Positions 1-11,001 of a stretch of DNA of 64,000 nt are shown here, piece after piece. The stretch is from Rhabdophis nuchalis (lineage: Eukaryota > Chordata > Lepidosauria > Squamata > Natricidae). Numbering within the stretch: position 1 is the stretch's first letter; every line of letters begins with the position of its first letter. The stretch spans positions 161,414,503 through 161,478,502 of the forward strand of contig CM077645.1 of assembly GCA_039707465.1 (NCBI GenBank), in the 5' to 3' direction. Both the position numbers and the translations under genes were made by a program. The notes below the pieces were generated by a model. That model saw only the letters and a list, made by a program, of their open reading frames with translations. It made no database searches and was not told where the DNA came from.

Positions 1-290
1 TGCAACCGGTACACTGTGCATGGAGCCGGGTGACCTAGTCGGGCACGTGCGCTGTGCACACATGCGCCCACCATTGCCCTGCAACACCCAGCTGCTCGGC
101 AAAGGTTGCGCAGGCGCCACATGCTGTGCACGCATGTGCAATTGGTCCAGTTGCTTCAAAAACAGATAAGGAATGTGGGCAGGTGGGTGGGCCAAACAAG
201 CCACTGTATCGGTATGGTGGCCGGTAGTAACTGCTCCCAGTTACTTCCGGTATGGCTGCACTGGGTTGTATTGCCTGGAACCCACCACTG
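1..290 (-). mobile_element. hAT-like non-autonomous element, partial
   Basis: The segment ends in GGAACCCACCACTG, the terminal motif of the family also seen at 27711-27923 and 28813-29102. Like the 27711 copy it has an interior of alternating purine/pyrimidine stretches (GCGCTGTGCACAC and similar). Its other end is at or beyond the window edge, so no target duplication can be tested. Open frames here are incidental. Confidence 0.5.
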
Positions 291-360
291 ACACAAATAA
301 GTGAACTTCTCTCCATGGAATGCAGGAAGCACAAGAGGTCATGTCCCCTCTGGTGCATGG

Positions 361-1560
361 ACAGAGGTTTTTCTGCCCAGTATATTCATTTTTGCTGGCG
401 TTCAAATTAATTTGCATAGAATTGCACCTTAATCACTGCTGTTAAATCTCCCTTATCTAGACTTGACTTCCACACTTCTATTTACTGAGGTAGGAAAAGC
501 AAGTTAATACGAGCAAACTGATTCAGAGCATTTAAATGCTGTACATAAAACAGCATACTTATGATAAAGATGAGTTTAATGATAATTATACATATTTGGC
601 TTGTTTGATTTGTTATGTGGAAATGAAAAGTGAGATTTTTTAAAATGTATTATTAAAATATTGGAATTGATTTCACAGTGCTGAATTTTCAATGATGAAA
701 GGAATAAACACAGCAATAAATAGAACTATTTAATTTTCTTTGAAAATACATAATACAGTCAAGGGTTCCTTTGAATAGACCTGATTCCAGATGACTTCAT
801 GGATAATCCATGTAGTTTTCTTACCAGTATAGAAAAGTAACTCTCAATTTCCTTCCGGGATTTCCCCCCCCCCCCCCGACATATGGTTTTAATAATAGTT
901 TAAAAATGGTAAGATAAAAACTAAAAAGATAACTAATAATCAAGAAAGAAAATAAAAAAGGAAGAAGAGTGAAGAAAGAAATAGCACACAGTGCAGCACA
1001 ATAAAAAAAAACATTGAAAGGAACAAAAATACAAAAATAATGACTACTGACTTCTTTTATAGCAGATAAAAAAGTTGCATTCAACTCCTGCTCTGTGATT
1101 ACAATGTAACATCCATTTCTTTTATAATCTATGAATATTATTATCCCCTAAATCCATACATCATAATTTTATTTTTTTTCTGTTTCATGCAAAAAATCCA
1201 GAAGAGATTTCCAATTAAATTTAAAGTTAATCAATGTCTTTTCTCTAATCACATCTACCAGTTTCACCTTCTCAGGCAATTCCATCAGTTTTCCCAACAA
1301 TTTTTCTACTGTAACTATTATTTAGCCTTTCTACCTTGGGGAATAAAAAAGTCTTGCTGCCATTATCAAGTACAGGAACAAAATGCCATGTAATTTTTCC
1401 AATTTTTTTTTATCCATTAGCCCTAGCAGAAATGTCTCTGGTTTTAATTGTATATTGACTTTCAACATTTTCTGAGTTAATATGTTTAATTGAGTCCGGA
1501 ACGTTTTAGCTTTTTAACATGGAACTCCATTATAGAATGGAGACTTTGCAGCAGATGAGA
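361..1560. other. AT-rich unassigned DNA
   Basis: I recognise no gene or repeat here. It contains a pure C14 tract at 864-877 and several A-rich runs. Frames are short and cut by stops. Confidence 0.6.
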
Positions 1561-1569
1561 TGTGTGTAG

Positions 1570-2110
1570 GGCCATGAAGGTGAACCTTTGGCACTCATGC
1601 TTCAGGTGGAATGCAGAGCCATTTCTTAGGGCAAGCGAGGGATTGCTCTGTCAGTTCCAGCATGTATGTGCATGCTGGCCACCTGATTATGGCCTTCATT
1701 TTTGGCAATTTTTCACCCTCCAGGGACTTCAGAGAAGGCTCCTGAAGCATCTGGAGAGTGAAAAACAACCCAACACATAAACTGGAAGTTCGGAACGGAC
1801 TTTGCCCTCTGGAGGGCAAAAAAAAAAGGCCCAGCACTCAAACCAGAAGTCGGAAAATGGGCCATATCTGGCCTCTGGAGGGTCACCGGTGGGTTGATGG
1901 TGGGAGAGGTCGTTCTCACCCTCCACAGACTTTAGGAAAGCCTCTGGAGCCTGGGGAGAGAAAAAAATCCCCCCCCAACTGTGTATGTGTGTCACTCGTG
2001 CATGAGTGGTGGGTGGGTTGCTTGCACATGCACAGCTGGGTGGATTGCTTGTGCGTGCACAGGTGGCTGGGCATGTGAATGTATGTGATAGCATGTGCAC
2101 ACACAGTTAC
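1570..2110. mobile_element. Degenerate hAT-like element
   Basis: The left part (GTGAACCTTTGGCAC at about 1578) resembles the start of a hAT family common in squamates and related to the element at 17199-17507. Inside are repeated short modules of the type CTCTGGAGGG. The right end is not clear and no TSD was found, so the limits are approximate. Confidence 0.4.
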
Positions 2111-2271
2111 ACTTCTTTCATTTTCTTTGCCACAAGGTATTTCTAGATGACAAGTACCTTGCGTAACCACAGAATTTCAGGAAAGCATATACAAATATCC
2201 CAATTTATCATTGTCCTGTGTTTTCTCACCATGCTTTCTGTGTTTCCTACTGAAAATCCATTGGAGTAGGA

Positions 2272-2611
2272 CAGTGGTCAGTAAACTGCAGCTCTGGAGC
2301 CCCATGTGGCTCTTTTATCCCTCTGCTGTGGCTCCCTGCTGCTCAAAATATGTGTTACAACTTCCAATGTGCGACATCCATTGGCATGCAGTTTATTGAG
2401 TTTTTGGACTCCCAGTAAGCCAACCATGGATAAATACAAGAAAAGAAAAGTTCAGAAGAAAACAGAACGCTTAATTCAACTACATATGCAAGTTTTGTGG
2501 GCGCTCAGGACATAGTCAGGCACGGGAAAGTTTTTATGGCTCCTGGTGTTTTCTTTTCTGTGGGGAATGGGTCCAAATGGCTCTTTGAGTGTTTATGATT
2601 GCCGACCCCTG
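2272..2611 (+). mobile_element. hAT element with 8-bp TSD
   Basis: The element starts CAGTGGTCAGTAAAC and ends GATTGCCGACCCCTG, an imperfect inverted terminal pair. It is flanked by the perfect 8-bp duplication gagtagga (2264-2271 and 2612-2619). A start codon at 2426 opens a lysine/arginine-rich frame (MDKYKKRKVQ), which might be the very start of a lost hAT transposase gene; this is a guess from its general character. Everything downstream is deleted, so the copy is non-autonomous. Confidence 0.8.
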
Positions 2612-2619
2612 GAGTAGGA

Positions 2620-3047
2620 GAAAAAAAAGATGAACCAATGTTTTGAAAGGTACTGCTGGGACCCTCTGCCTAGATGACCCCTTCTGTGCTTTTCTCCTCT
2701 AAACCTGCCTAGGCAGGAGATCTTTTAATTGGCATATTTGATACTCTTAAGTTGGAAGGTGTTGGGGTTCCACTTCACTTGAAATGATGAAATTCTCTAT
2801 CATATTAGGGAGACATGGGATTCAATAATATGCCAATTCTTATTTGATCTTTATAATTATGGTAAATTAACATTATGGGTCAACTCAAATTTGAAAAAAA
2901 CAAGAGAGTCCTTAGAGAAGGAATGATATATTTGTTTAATCAATAAGATGATTTTAAATTGGGGTTTTAATTTGGTTTTAGCATAGGATTGTTTAATTTA
3001 ATATGCTTTTAAATTTTATATATTTTGTTTTATATGTTTTAAATTCC
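2620..3047. other. Unassigned DNA
   Basis: AT-rich sequence with no recognised gene or repeat. Confidence 0.5.
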
Positions 3048-3119
3048 TGTGCGCCGCCCTGGGTCCCTCGTGGAGAAGGGCGGGATATAAATCGAATAAA
3101 AATAAATAAATAAATAAAA
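3048..3119 (+). mobile_element. LINE (L2-type) 3' tail
   Basis: The text GTGCGCCGCCCTGGGTCCC, then GGGCGGGATATAAAT, then a TAAA-rich tail, matches the shared 3' end of the squamate L2 LINE copies in this window (compare the minus-strand copies ending near 5220 and 58090). Only the extreme 3' end is present, so it is either heavily 5' truncated or a SINE using that tail. Confidence 0.45.
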
Positions 3120-4132
3120 ATGATTTATTCATTTTTCTTGAGGAGTTATTGTAAAGTGCAGTGGAGATGATCATGAATATCAAATTTGTGGCATGATTTT
3201 GGTGTTTTTCCAAGTAAGGCAATTACTTTGCACCATTAAAAGTTAAATAAGATGTGTCAGGTAGTTTTCAGCTAGAAACAGAAGCATTCCATAACTTATA
3301 CAAGGTCACGACTGAAGACTGCTCTTGTTCATCTTCATTTTTCTTTAAACTTCAACCAGCAGGAAATCCTTATTTCTTTATATGCCCTTCTCAGGCTCCT
3401 TGTATAAGTTGCTCAAGTATACATTGTCCATTTCAGTAGAAAACCTAGCTTGTAGAAAACTTATGGATCCCTCTTGAATTCTCCCACAAAACTCCCATGG
3501 TAGACATTTTATTTCTCGTCTCTGTTTACTTGCTCAGTAAGCTCTAGCCTTGAAATCTGGCTGACTGATATTCTTCTCACAGTCTCTGCTTACTGAGCAC
3601 AAAAGTTTGTATCTCCCACAACAAGCAATTAGCAGCTTTTAGAACATATCTTTGTAATCAGCAGCTATTCAGGAGACAACCTTTACATTCCTCGCAATTC
3701 AGCACACAATGCTTGAGACCACACAACTTTGAACATTCTCCTTTCTTCCTTGTTTCTTCTTGCCATTGAACTCATTTGTTCAGCTCTTGTTTGCTTTCAA
3801 TCTTCCCAAGATCAGCAAAGCTTCAATTAATGTTAACACACCATTCCCCCCACTTAAACCATCCTTTTCTTCTAAAACTATACAAAAAGCACTCCAGTCT
3901 GATCCCACTAAAGCGACATGTGTTATACCACCACATTACAATATGATCTGCAGAAATTTGAAGGGCAAATGACAGCATAGTCCCTGACCATAAAAATATT
4001 GGTAATTCCTGCTCTACCTGGTTAAATAAACGAATGGATAATACCATGGTGTTTAAAACAAACAGTTAATCAGATCAATACATATTCTGAAAGTCAAATA
4101 TGTACCATGTTATAGAAAGCGAGATTGATTAG
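3120..4132. other. Unassigned DNA
   Basis: No recognised repeat. Frames are short and have no family resemblance. Confidence 0.5.
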
Positions 4133-4143
4133 AAATTATTAGC

Positions 4144-4494
4144 TAAAGGTAAAGGTTCCCCTTGCACATATGTGTTAGTCATCCTGACTCTAGGGGGTGG
4201 TGCTCACCTATATTTTAAAGCCGAAAAGCCAGCACTGTCTGAAGACGTCTCTGTGGTCATGTGCCAGCATGATTAAACGCCAAGGACATATAGAACACTG
4301 TTACCTTCCCACCAAAGGTGGTTTCCTATTTTTCTACTTGCATTTTACATGCTTTTGAACTGCTAGGTTGGCAGAAGCTGTGATAAGTAATAGAAGCTCA
4401 CTCTGTTATGTGGCACTAGGGATTTGAACCGCTGAACCGCCGACCTTTCTGATCGACAAGCTCAGCATCTTAGCCACTGAGCCACTGTGCCCTC
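4144..4494 (-). mobile_element. Sauria SINE, full length
   Basis: This is a tRNA-derived SINE on the minus strand. The Pol III A box lies at 4474-4484 (TGGCTCAGTGG read on minus) and the B box at 4420-4430 (GGTTCAAATCC on minus). A conserved body follows, then a 3' end resembling the BovB LINE tail (AGAGTC..GACTA) that finishes in ACCTTTACCTTT. A perfect 11-bp duplication aaattattagc flanks it (4133-4143, 4495-4505). By family knowledge it is transcribed by Pol III and copied by BovB-type reverse transcriptase. Other copies are at 34075, 38132 and 60813, all in the same orientation. Confidence 0.88.
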
Positions 4495-4505
4495 AAATTA
4501 TTAGC

Positions 4506-5160
4506 CAGCATGCCACATTGATGAATTTTAGTTGAACTACCTGATATAAATAGTAATCTGAGCTTTGATTTTCTGCCTTACTATTATTTTGCAATTCAAC
4601 ATCTCAGCTGAGAAATGATCACACACTCAGTGACATAGTCCAAATTAGCACATTCTGTATATTCAGCAAGAGCCTTAAGGAAGGGAGATTCATACACTTT
4701 ATTTGAAATGCAAAAACAAATCCTTTTTTCCATTGCAAGATCAATCACACCCATGAAAAAATACTATGATTTATCTGAAATAGAAAACCTTTGCTTTAAT
4801 ATTTGCTTCAACTAAATGGCTATCTTAGTGACATCTAAAAATTGGTCTAGAACTTGATCAAAATGAATTCATTATGGAGAATGGGAATGAAATAAAATTA
4901 AAAAACTGTGCCTCTCAGGATTACACAGAACATATTTTAAAGAAAACTATATGTAAAATAGTGTTATGGTATATCTTTCTGATGATCTTGCTTGAAGAAA
5001 ATGTTTCCCGCAAATAGTTTTTAAAAGTATAATATTAAAATCTTCACATTTCTTAATAAATTACAGAATTTTCTGTGAGGCCCAGAATTCATGAGATAGT
5101 CTATTCACTTTAGATTATATTAATAATAAATTAACTAACATTAATTGTATTAATATTAAT
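4506..5160. other. AT-rich unassigned DNA
   Basis: Nothing recognised. It ends in TTAATATTAAT-rich sequence that flanks the 3' end of the L2 LINE. Confidence 0.5.
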
Positions 5161-5391
5161 TATATCATCAAATCAAATCAAATTCAAATCAAAATTTTAT
5201 TTATATAACCGCATCCTCTCCCCAAGGGGACTCGGAGCGGTGCACAGGGAAAAATTAAAATACTATAAAAATATATACATAAAACAAATACGATGGATAA
5301 AAATGAATTAAACCAAAATTGTCCCTGCGCTAAAATCCCCTCAATTTAAATTATACTAAAAACCCCTAAAACCCTATCAAAAGACGGAAGA

Positions 5392-8300
5392 CTAACCTAG
5401 GCCGGCCAAGCAGAAAAAGTGTGTTTTCAATTTTTGACGGAAGGAGCGGAGGTCCGTGGTTGTTCTGATTTCGGGGGGAAGATCATTCCAGAGGGCCGGG
5501 CCCGCCACAGAGAAGGCCCTTCCCCTGGGCGTTGCCCGCTGGCATAGCCTAGTGGACGGCACCTGGAGAAGCCCCTCTCTGTGGGAGCGAATCGGCCGCA
5601 GGGATGTATGGGGCAGGATCCGATCCTGCAGAATGCTAGGTCCCGTGCCATGGAGCGCTTTAAAGATGACAACTAGCACCTTGAAGCGCACCCGAAAGAT
5701 GACAGGCAGCCAGTGCAGCTCGCGCAAGAGAGGTGTTATATGGGTGAACCTAGAGGTCCCCATTATTGCTCGTGCGGCTGCATTCTGGACCAGCTGAAGT
5801 CTTCGGGTGCACCTCAGGGGGAGCCCCATGTAGAGAGAGTTACAATAGTCCAGTCACGATGTCACGAGGGTATGAGTGACTGTGCAAAGGGCATCCCGAT
5901 CCAATAGGGGGCGCAACTGGCGTACCAGGCGAACCTGGTAAAATGCCCTCCTGGCCACGGCTGTCACTTGATCTTCCATGGACAGCCGGGTATCCAGGAG
6001 GATACCCAAGTTGCGCGCCCCATCCACAGGGGTAAGATGTTCGCCCCCTATGGCCAGTGATGGAGTCAACTGGTTGAATCGGGCGGCCGGAAACCACAGC
6101 CACTCGGTCTTGGACGGGTTGAGTCTGAGTCTGTTACTTCCCATCCAGGCCCGCACGGCTTCCAGGCACTGGCACATCACCGCTACGGCATCGTTGGGGT
6201 GGTTTGGGGTAGATATATACAACTGCGTATCGTCAGCGTAGAGGTGGTACTCTACCCCAAAACCATGGATGATCTCACCCAGCGGCTTCATATATGTGTT
6301 GAACAGGAGAGGCGAGAGAACCAACCCCTGAGGCACCCCACATGTGAGGGGTCTCGAGGTCGACCTCTGCTCTCCTGCCAACACAAATTGCGATCGACCG
6401 GAGAGGTAGGAGGAGAACCACCGTAAAACGGTGCCTCCCACCCCCAACCCCCCCAGCCGATGCAATAGGATACCATGGTCGATGGTATCGAAAGCCGCTG
6501 AGAGGTCTAATAGGACCAGGATGGAGGAACAACCCCCATCTCTGGCCCTCCAGAGATCATCTACCAATGCGACCAATGCCGTCTCGGTGCTATGCCCGGG
6601 CCGGAAGCCGGACTGGCGCGGGTCCAGATAATCAACTTCCTCCAGGTGACGGGGAAACTGTTGTGCCACCACACTCTCAACAACCTTCGCCAGGAAGGGA
6701 AGGTTGGAGACGGGACGATAGTTGACTAATAAAGCTGGGTCCAGAGAGGGCTTCTTCAGGAGGGGCCTCACCATGGCCTCTTTAAGGGAGGCAGGCAAGA
6801 AACCCTCACTCAGAGAAGCGTTGACAACCTCCTGGAGCCAGCCTCTTGTCACCTCCCAGGATGCCAGTACAAGCCAGGAAGGACACGGGTCCAATAAACA
6901 TGTGGTGGCTCGCAGTTGCCCACGTAACCTGTCCATATCCTCGGAAGTAACAGAGTCAAACTCCTCCGAACCAAGATCCGCCTCGTGCAATCCCACTGGG
7001 CCATCAATGGAGACTAGCTCGTTCTGTATCTGAGCGATTTTCTCCTGCAGATAAATCCCAAATTCCTCTGCTCTACCCTGTAATAGGGTTTCCCGCACCC
7101 TCTGTTGGAGGAGGGAGCGGGTCACCCTAAACAGGGCGGCAGGGTGGTTATCTGCGGATGCTATGAGAGTGGCACAGTGATGGCGTTTGGCCACTCTCAG
7201 CGCCACAATGTAAGTCCGTAAATGGGCTCTTACCTGTGTCCGGTCAGATTCAGATCGAGTAGACCTCCATCTTCTCTCTAGGCATCTCTTGTGGCGTTTC
7301 ATCACCCTTAGCTCCTCGGTGAACCAAGGAGCCAGGGTGGTTCGCCGCCGCAAGAGAGGCCGCAAGGGCGTGACCCGATCCAAGGCTCCCGTGGCCGCAG
7401 TATTCCATGTGGCCATGAGGTCCTCCATCGGGGCGCAGGTCAGGGGTACAGGAAGTGGCCCAAGCGCCACCTGGAACCCATCGGGGTCCATCAGGCGCCT
7501 GGGGCGGAACCAAATAGATGACACAGGTTCTGCCTCCCCGCGGTGGGGAGTAGCGGTTAGAAAGTCGAGCCGGAGAAGTGAGTGGTCTGACCATGACAAG
7601 GGCATGATGACTATATCCCCTACACCCAGATCACTCTTCCATTGGCCTGAGACAAAGATGAGATCCGGCGTATGTCCATCCTCATGGGTGGGGCCTTGAA
7701 TTAGTTGGGTCAGGTCCATGGCCGTCATGGAAGCCATGAACTCCCGAGCTACCCCGGATGATTCGCCCGCCAATGGCAGATTAAAGTCCCCCATGACTAA
7801 AAGTCTGGGGGTCTCAACTGCCATCGTAGCGATCACCTCGAGCAGCTCGGGCAGGGCTGCTGTTACATAGCGGGGAGCCAGGTATACAACCAGCAAGCCC
7901 AACTGCCTCCCTAGGCCCCACTTCATGCAGAGGGACTCACAACCAGTGGTCTGTGGCACAATGGTCTCTCTCGGCTCCAGACCTTCCCTAATAATAACCG
8001 CTACCCCACCACCCCTGCCTAGGGCCCGGGCTGATGAAAAGCGCGGTAACCTGGTGGGCACATTCAACGAGGGGGAGTCCTCCCTCGTGGCCCAACCAGG
8101 TCCCCGCAATTCCTACCAGGTCCGGCTCCCCCTCTGACACAAGGTCATGGATGAGGGGGGCTTTGTTGACCACGGACCTGGCGTTGCAAAACATCAGCCA
8201 CAGGCCCTGGCTCTGTACTCCCTGACCACTTAGCCTGCGGGGGTTGTGGCACTTGACCGTTTGTAGCCATCGGCCTCGTGCCCCCAACTGGGAGGATGGA

Positions 8301-8587
8301 ACTTGTCTCCCATCGGATCTGCCTCTCCCTGCCACCCTCTCGATGGGTGGGCCCTCCATGGAGACGACCCACGTATCCCCCCTCTTAGCGGATCCATCCG
8401 CCTCCCTCCGTAGTCTGCTGGCTCGGCCCGTTCCCTTCTTGCTAGTCTCAACCTGTCTATACCCTCCCCCCTCCCTGGTACCCCCTAAAATAGACAACAA
8501 ATTTCTTACTAAAAAACCCCTACACCTGCGCTTTCTCCACTTCTCCTGACTTACTAGTCCCTCATCGAAGTGTGCCCTTGATAACAC
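5392..8587 (-). pseudogene. L2 LINE ORF2: AP endonuclease plus reverse transcriptase
   Basis: The frame encodes the protein that nicks target DNA and reverse-transcribes the element RNA. It opens at 8587 with a basic N-terminal region and the endonuclease start (LWLMFCNARSVVNK). A frameshift in 7988-8109 passes reading to a 751-codon frame (8109 to 5854). That frame holds GDFN at residues 107-110 and SDH at 174-176 (endonuclease), RPVSNL near 465, SGFRPGHSTE near 500, the catalytic-A block DLSAAFDTID near 535, GVPQGLVLSP near 591 (Leu where Ser is usual), and YADD at 624-627. A TGA at 5854-5856 replaces an Arg codon (the relative at 58.7 kb has CGT there). The same frame then continues to 5392 through the C-terminal domain. 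Both catalytic Asp residues of YADD are kept. Confidence 0.85.
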
Positions 8588-8708
8588 AGCGGGCCATGCC
8601 TGTGAGAGGGGGGACTATCGCAGCGAAAGAAGGCAGGCCCTTGAATACATGCTAGGTAATACAGAGACCATGCTGGATAAAAGGTTAAGATATTAAATAT
8701 GGTGCAAA

Positions 8709-8780
8709 ATACGATGGTAATAAATAAATAAATATAAATATATAAATATATAAATATATGAATATTAAATATATAAAATA
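8709..8780. repeat. AT-rich low-complexity array in the LINE leader
   Basis: TAAATA/TATAAATA repeats separate the CpG-rich leader from the ORF2 region. This could be an expanded microsatellite or a remnant of a small insertion. Confidence 0.6.
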
Positions 8781-9246
8781 GTCCATCCGTTCCTCAACCC
8801 ACTCCTCAACCCGAATGACCGGCCTCCGCTCCTCCCATTCACCTCAGGGGCTCCTCCGGCCATTCGGGGGGTCCTCCAGGCTCCCAGGCGTCCTCCGTCC
8901 TCCAACCTTCCCAGCCTCTTGGCCTCCGACGCCCGGCTCCCCGTCAATATCATCGGCTCGGCGTCCAGGCTCGGGCCTCAGCCTCGGCGTTCTCGGCGTT
9001 CTCTTCCGCCCTCTCGGCGTTCTCTTCCGCCCTCTCTCCTTCCGCCCGGCGTCTTCTCCTCGCCCGGGCTCACTCGGCCGGACCCGCAATCGCCGAAAAA
9101 ACCACCCAGGCGGCCCAACTAGGGCACGATCGCAAGCCCGGGTGGTCCTCCTACCAGTCCCGACCCCCAAAGCTGGAAATGGGGTCGGGTAGCACCTCCT
9201 TTTCCACCAGCGGGCCTCCGCGGCCCGCACGGGACTCAACAGCGCG

Positions 9247-9269
9247 CCGCCATCTTCTCGCGCATGCGC
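9247..9269 (-). promoter_or_regulatory. YY1-like and NRF1-like motifs at the LINE 5' end
   Basis: At the outer edge of the leader, 9260-9269 reads GCGCATGCGC, a perfect palindromic NRF1-type core. Positions 9247-9256 read AAGATGGCGG on the minus strand, a match to the YY1 core. A YY1 site near +10 is known to fix the start site of human L1, which uses a different LINE clade. Binding is not shown by the sequence alone. Confidence 0.6.
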
Positions 9270-9274
9270 ATCTC

Positions 9275-9696
9275 AAATTAATATTTTATCAAATTAATAT
9301 TAAATAACATCAAATTAATATTAAATAACACCATTAATATGAAAAGTTATGGCCTATATCCTCATAATAAACATTGATATGAAAATAATATCCTTTTTGT
9401 AGACTTGATTTAAGATAGCAGCCATTTTGTTTGCTTAAAAATAAGTGACTAGCCTAAGATCCTAACCTCAAGAAGGAAGATTTCATTAGCAGTTATGAAA
9501 GTTAAAATCCAATATATCTGCTAACTGATGGATTGTTGAAGGCTAAGTAAACTTAGCTATATATAGATGACCACAACTTGAATGGTTATGTAAAGGAAAT
9601 GTTTTTGACCTCATCTCATTCATTGAATGAAGCAATTTTATATATTAATTAGGATAGGATGCTAGTTTAAGATATTATGAAATAGTAGACAATTTG

Positions 9697-9727
<31 letters not shown>

Positions 9728-10202
9728 TCTGGTCTATTGGTTAAGGCATCATATTCTATACCTTCTGACCTACATTATGATTATTTACATGGGTAGGTCT
9801 GAAAAGTTATTGCAACTGAATTCAACTGTGTAATAGTTACAGGGTACCAAACAACTGCAAACACCCCTGATTACACATTGTATTGTTGCCATAGCAACTG
9901 CCTAGTCAAATCTTTCCTGTCACTGTTCAGTGGTTAAGGGAGAGAAATGGAGATATGGAGGTATGTGTGAGCATGTGCCCATGTGTGTAAATTCCCTTTG
10001 CATGTTTAGGGATTTTGAATACCCATCTCTTAGAGGAGTTTGGATATTAGGAATGAGAAACTACAGATTTAAACTATAGCAAATTGTGATTGTGGAATGT
10101 GGATGGATGGCCTAAATGCTATACACCCAGAATTCTCCACTCTGATTCAGTGGGAAGTATTATGTAGTGGGCTTTAGTAGGCAAGAAGCAGACCAACAAC
10201 AG
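9275..10202. other. Unassigned DNA
   Basis: It begins with three near-copies of CAAATTAATATTAAATAAC (about 9274-9330). No gene is seen. Confidence 0.5.
9697..9724 (+). repeat. (GA)14 microsatellite
   Basis: Uninterrupted GA dinucleotides. Confidence 0.95.
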
Positions 10203-10286
10203 CATTATATATAAAATTTGCTGTCAACCTTAAACCTATCTTTTAAACAAGATAAATAACTATATCTTTCTCTTCCTTTTTGCCAC
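10203..10286 (+). repeat. 84-bp direct repeat, copy 1
   Basis: This 84-bp segment recurs at 10918-11001 with only two substitutions. It starts CATTATATATAAAAT and ends CTTTTTGCCAC. It is single-copy in character and does not resemble any repeat family I know. The 631 bp between the copies hold nothing recognisable. Confidence 0.85.
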
Positions 10287-10917
10287 TCAAACTGGAACTG
10301 AGGAACAGCAAGCAATTGCCTGTAATTTATATTCTGAGCCCACAGGGCCTTAACCAATCATAATAGATGTAAATCCCCACCTAAATAGGAATGTTCAAAG
10401 TTTCCCTCCAAAACAGTTGGCGTTAACGGTTAGGGTCATCTAAAGGCTAGTTTCACTTTAGCAGGGCTTAACACAACTATATTTACAGTATATTCAATAC
10501 ATAACAGGAAGTAAAGGAATATAGTCCTTGATGTAGGCTGGAATTGGGTGCTACTATTTTATTTTCAAATCCCTAAACTGAAGGTGGAAAAAATTAATTC
10601 AGGAAACAAATAGCAAGAGATGAAATTTCAAAGTTGATACATAAATGCTTATCTTCAGGACCCCACTGAAGTTTCCTACTATGAAAATTTCATTACGGCC
10701 TTGATTCAGATAAGCACCCATGTGCCAACATTGCAATAAGAAATAAGGGGTAGTGTCAGTATCTATATAAGTTTATTGTTTCATGCTATTTTATTCTAAG
10801 TCATCACAAGCTATATTTGACCCCCTGGCATTTAGCAAATGACATGAATCTACACAGAAAGGGTGATAGCTTTTCATTGTTTGGTAAAATGTCCATGAAA
10901 ACGAAACTTTATAAAAT
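10287..10917. other. Spacer between the 84-bp direct repeats
   Basis: No gene or known repeat is seen. Its bounding by near-identical direct repeats means it could be one unit of a local duplication or the inside of an unknown element. Confidence 0.5.
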
Positions 10918-11001
10918 CATTATATATAAAATTAGCTGTCAACCTTAAACCTATCTTTTAAACAAGTTAAATAACTATATCTTTCTCTTCCTTTTTGCCA
11001 C
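10918..11001 (+). repeat. 84-bp direct repeat, copy 2
   Basis: Second copy of 10203-10286, offset by 715 bp, 82 of 84 positions identical by eye. Confidence 0.85.

Larger units (their letters stand above)
5161..9270 (-). mobile_element. Near full-length L2-type LINE
   Basis: This non-LTR retrotransposon has a 5' end near 9270 and a 3' end near 5161. In order on the minus strand it has a GC-rich CpG leader, a short AT-rich interruption (8709-8780), one long endonuclease/reverse transcriptase frame, and a 3' UTR with CCGAGTCCCCTTGGGGAGA ending in TTTGA-type repeats. The C-terminal block (GPALWNDLPPEIR..LKTHFF) is typical of the L2 clade, unlike the CR1 copies here, which have a GCHKEEG block. 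Only two lesions interrupt the coding frame, so the insertion looks young. A 5'-truncated relative lies at 58045-59148. TSDs are ambiguous because both flanks are TTAATATT-rich. Confidence 0.85.
8588..9270 (-). promoter_or_regulatory. GC-rich 5' leader and internal promoter of the L2 LINE
   Basis: The stretch 8790-9270 is rich in CpG while its flanks are AT-rich, as expected for the 5' UTR promoter of a LINE. It contains a short tandem repeat of CTCGGCGTTCTCTTCCGCC (about 8989-9046). Frames such as 8844-9239 on minus are Arg/Gly/Pro-rich and look like GC-rich chance frames; I do not call an ORF1. Confidence 0.6.

Noticed and set aside
4240..4265. CTGAAGA in the Sauria SINE body as a ribozyme core
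   Set aside because: No following stem-loop with GAAA; the motif is part of the conserved SINE body.
4474..4484. Genuine tRNA genes at the A/B box pairs (4.4, 24.8, 34.4, 38.4, 62.3 and 63.7 kb)
   Set aside because: Acceptor stems do not close and SINE bodies follow directly; these are SINE heads.
8844..9239. 131-codon Arg-rich frame as LINE ORF1
   Set aside because: It has no zinc knuckle, coiled coil or RRM-like pattern and lies in the CpG-rich leader; the composition alone explains the open frame.
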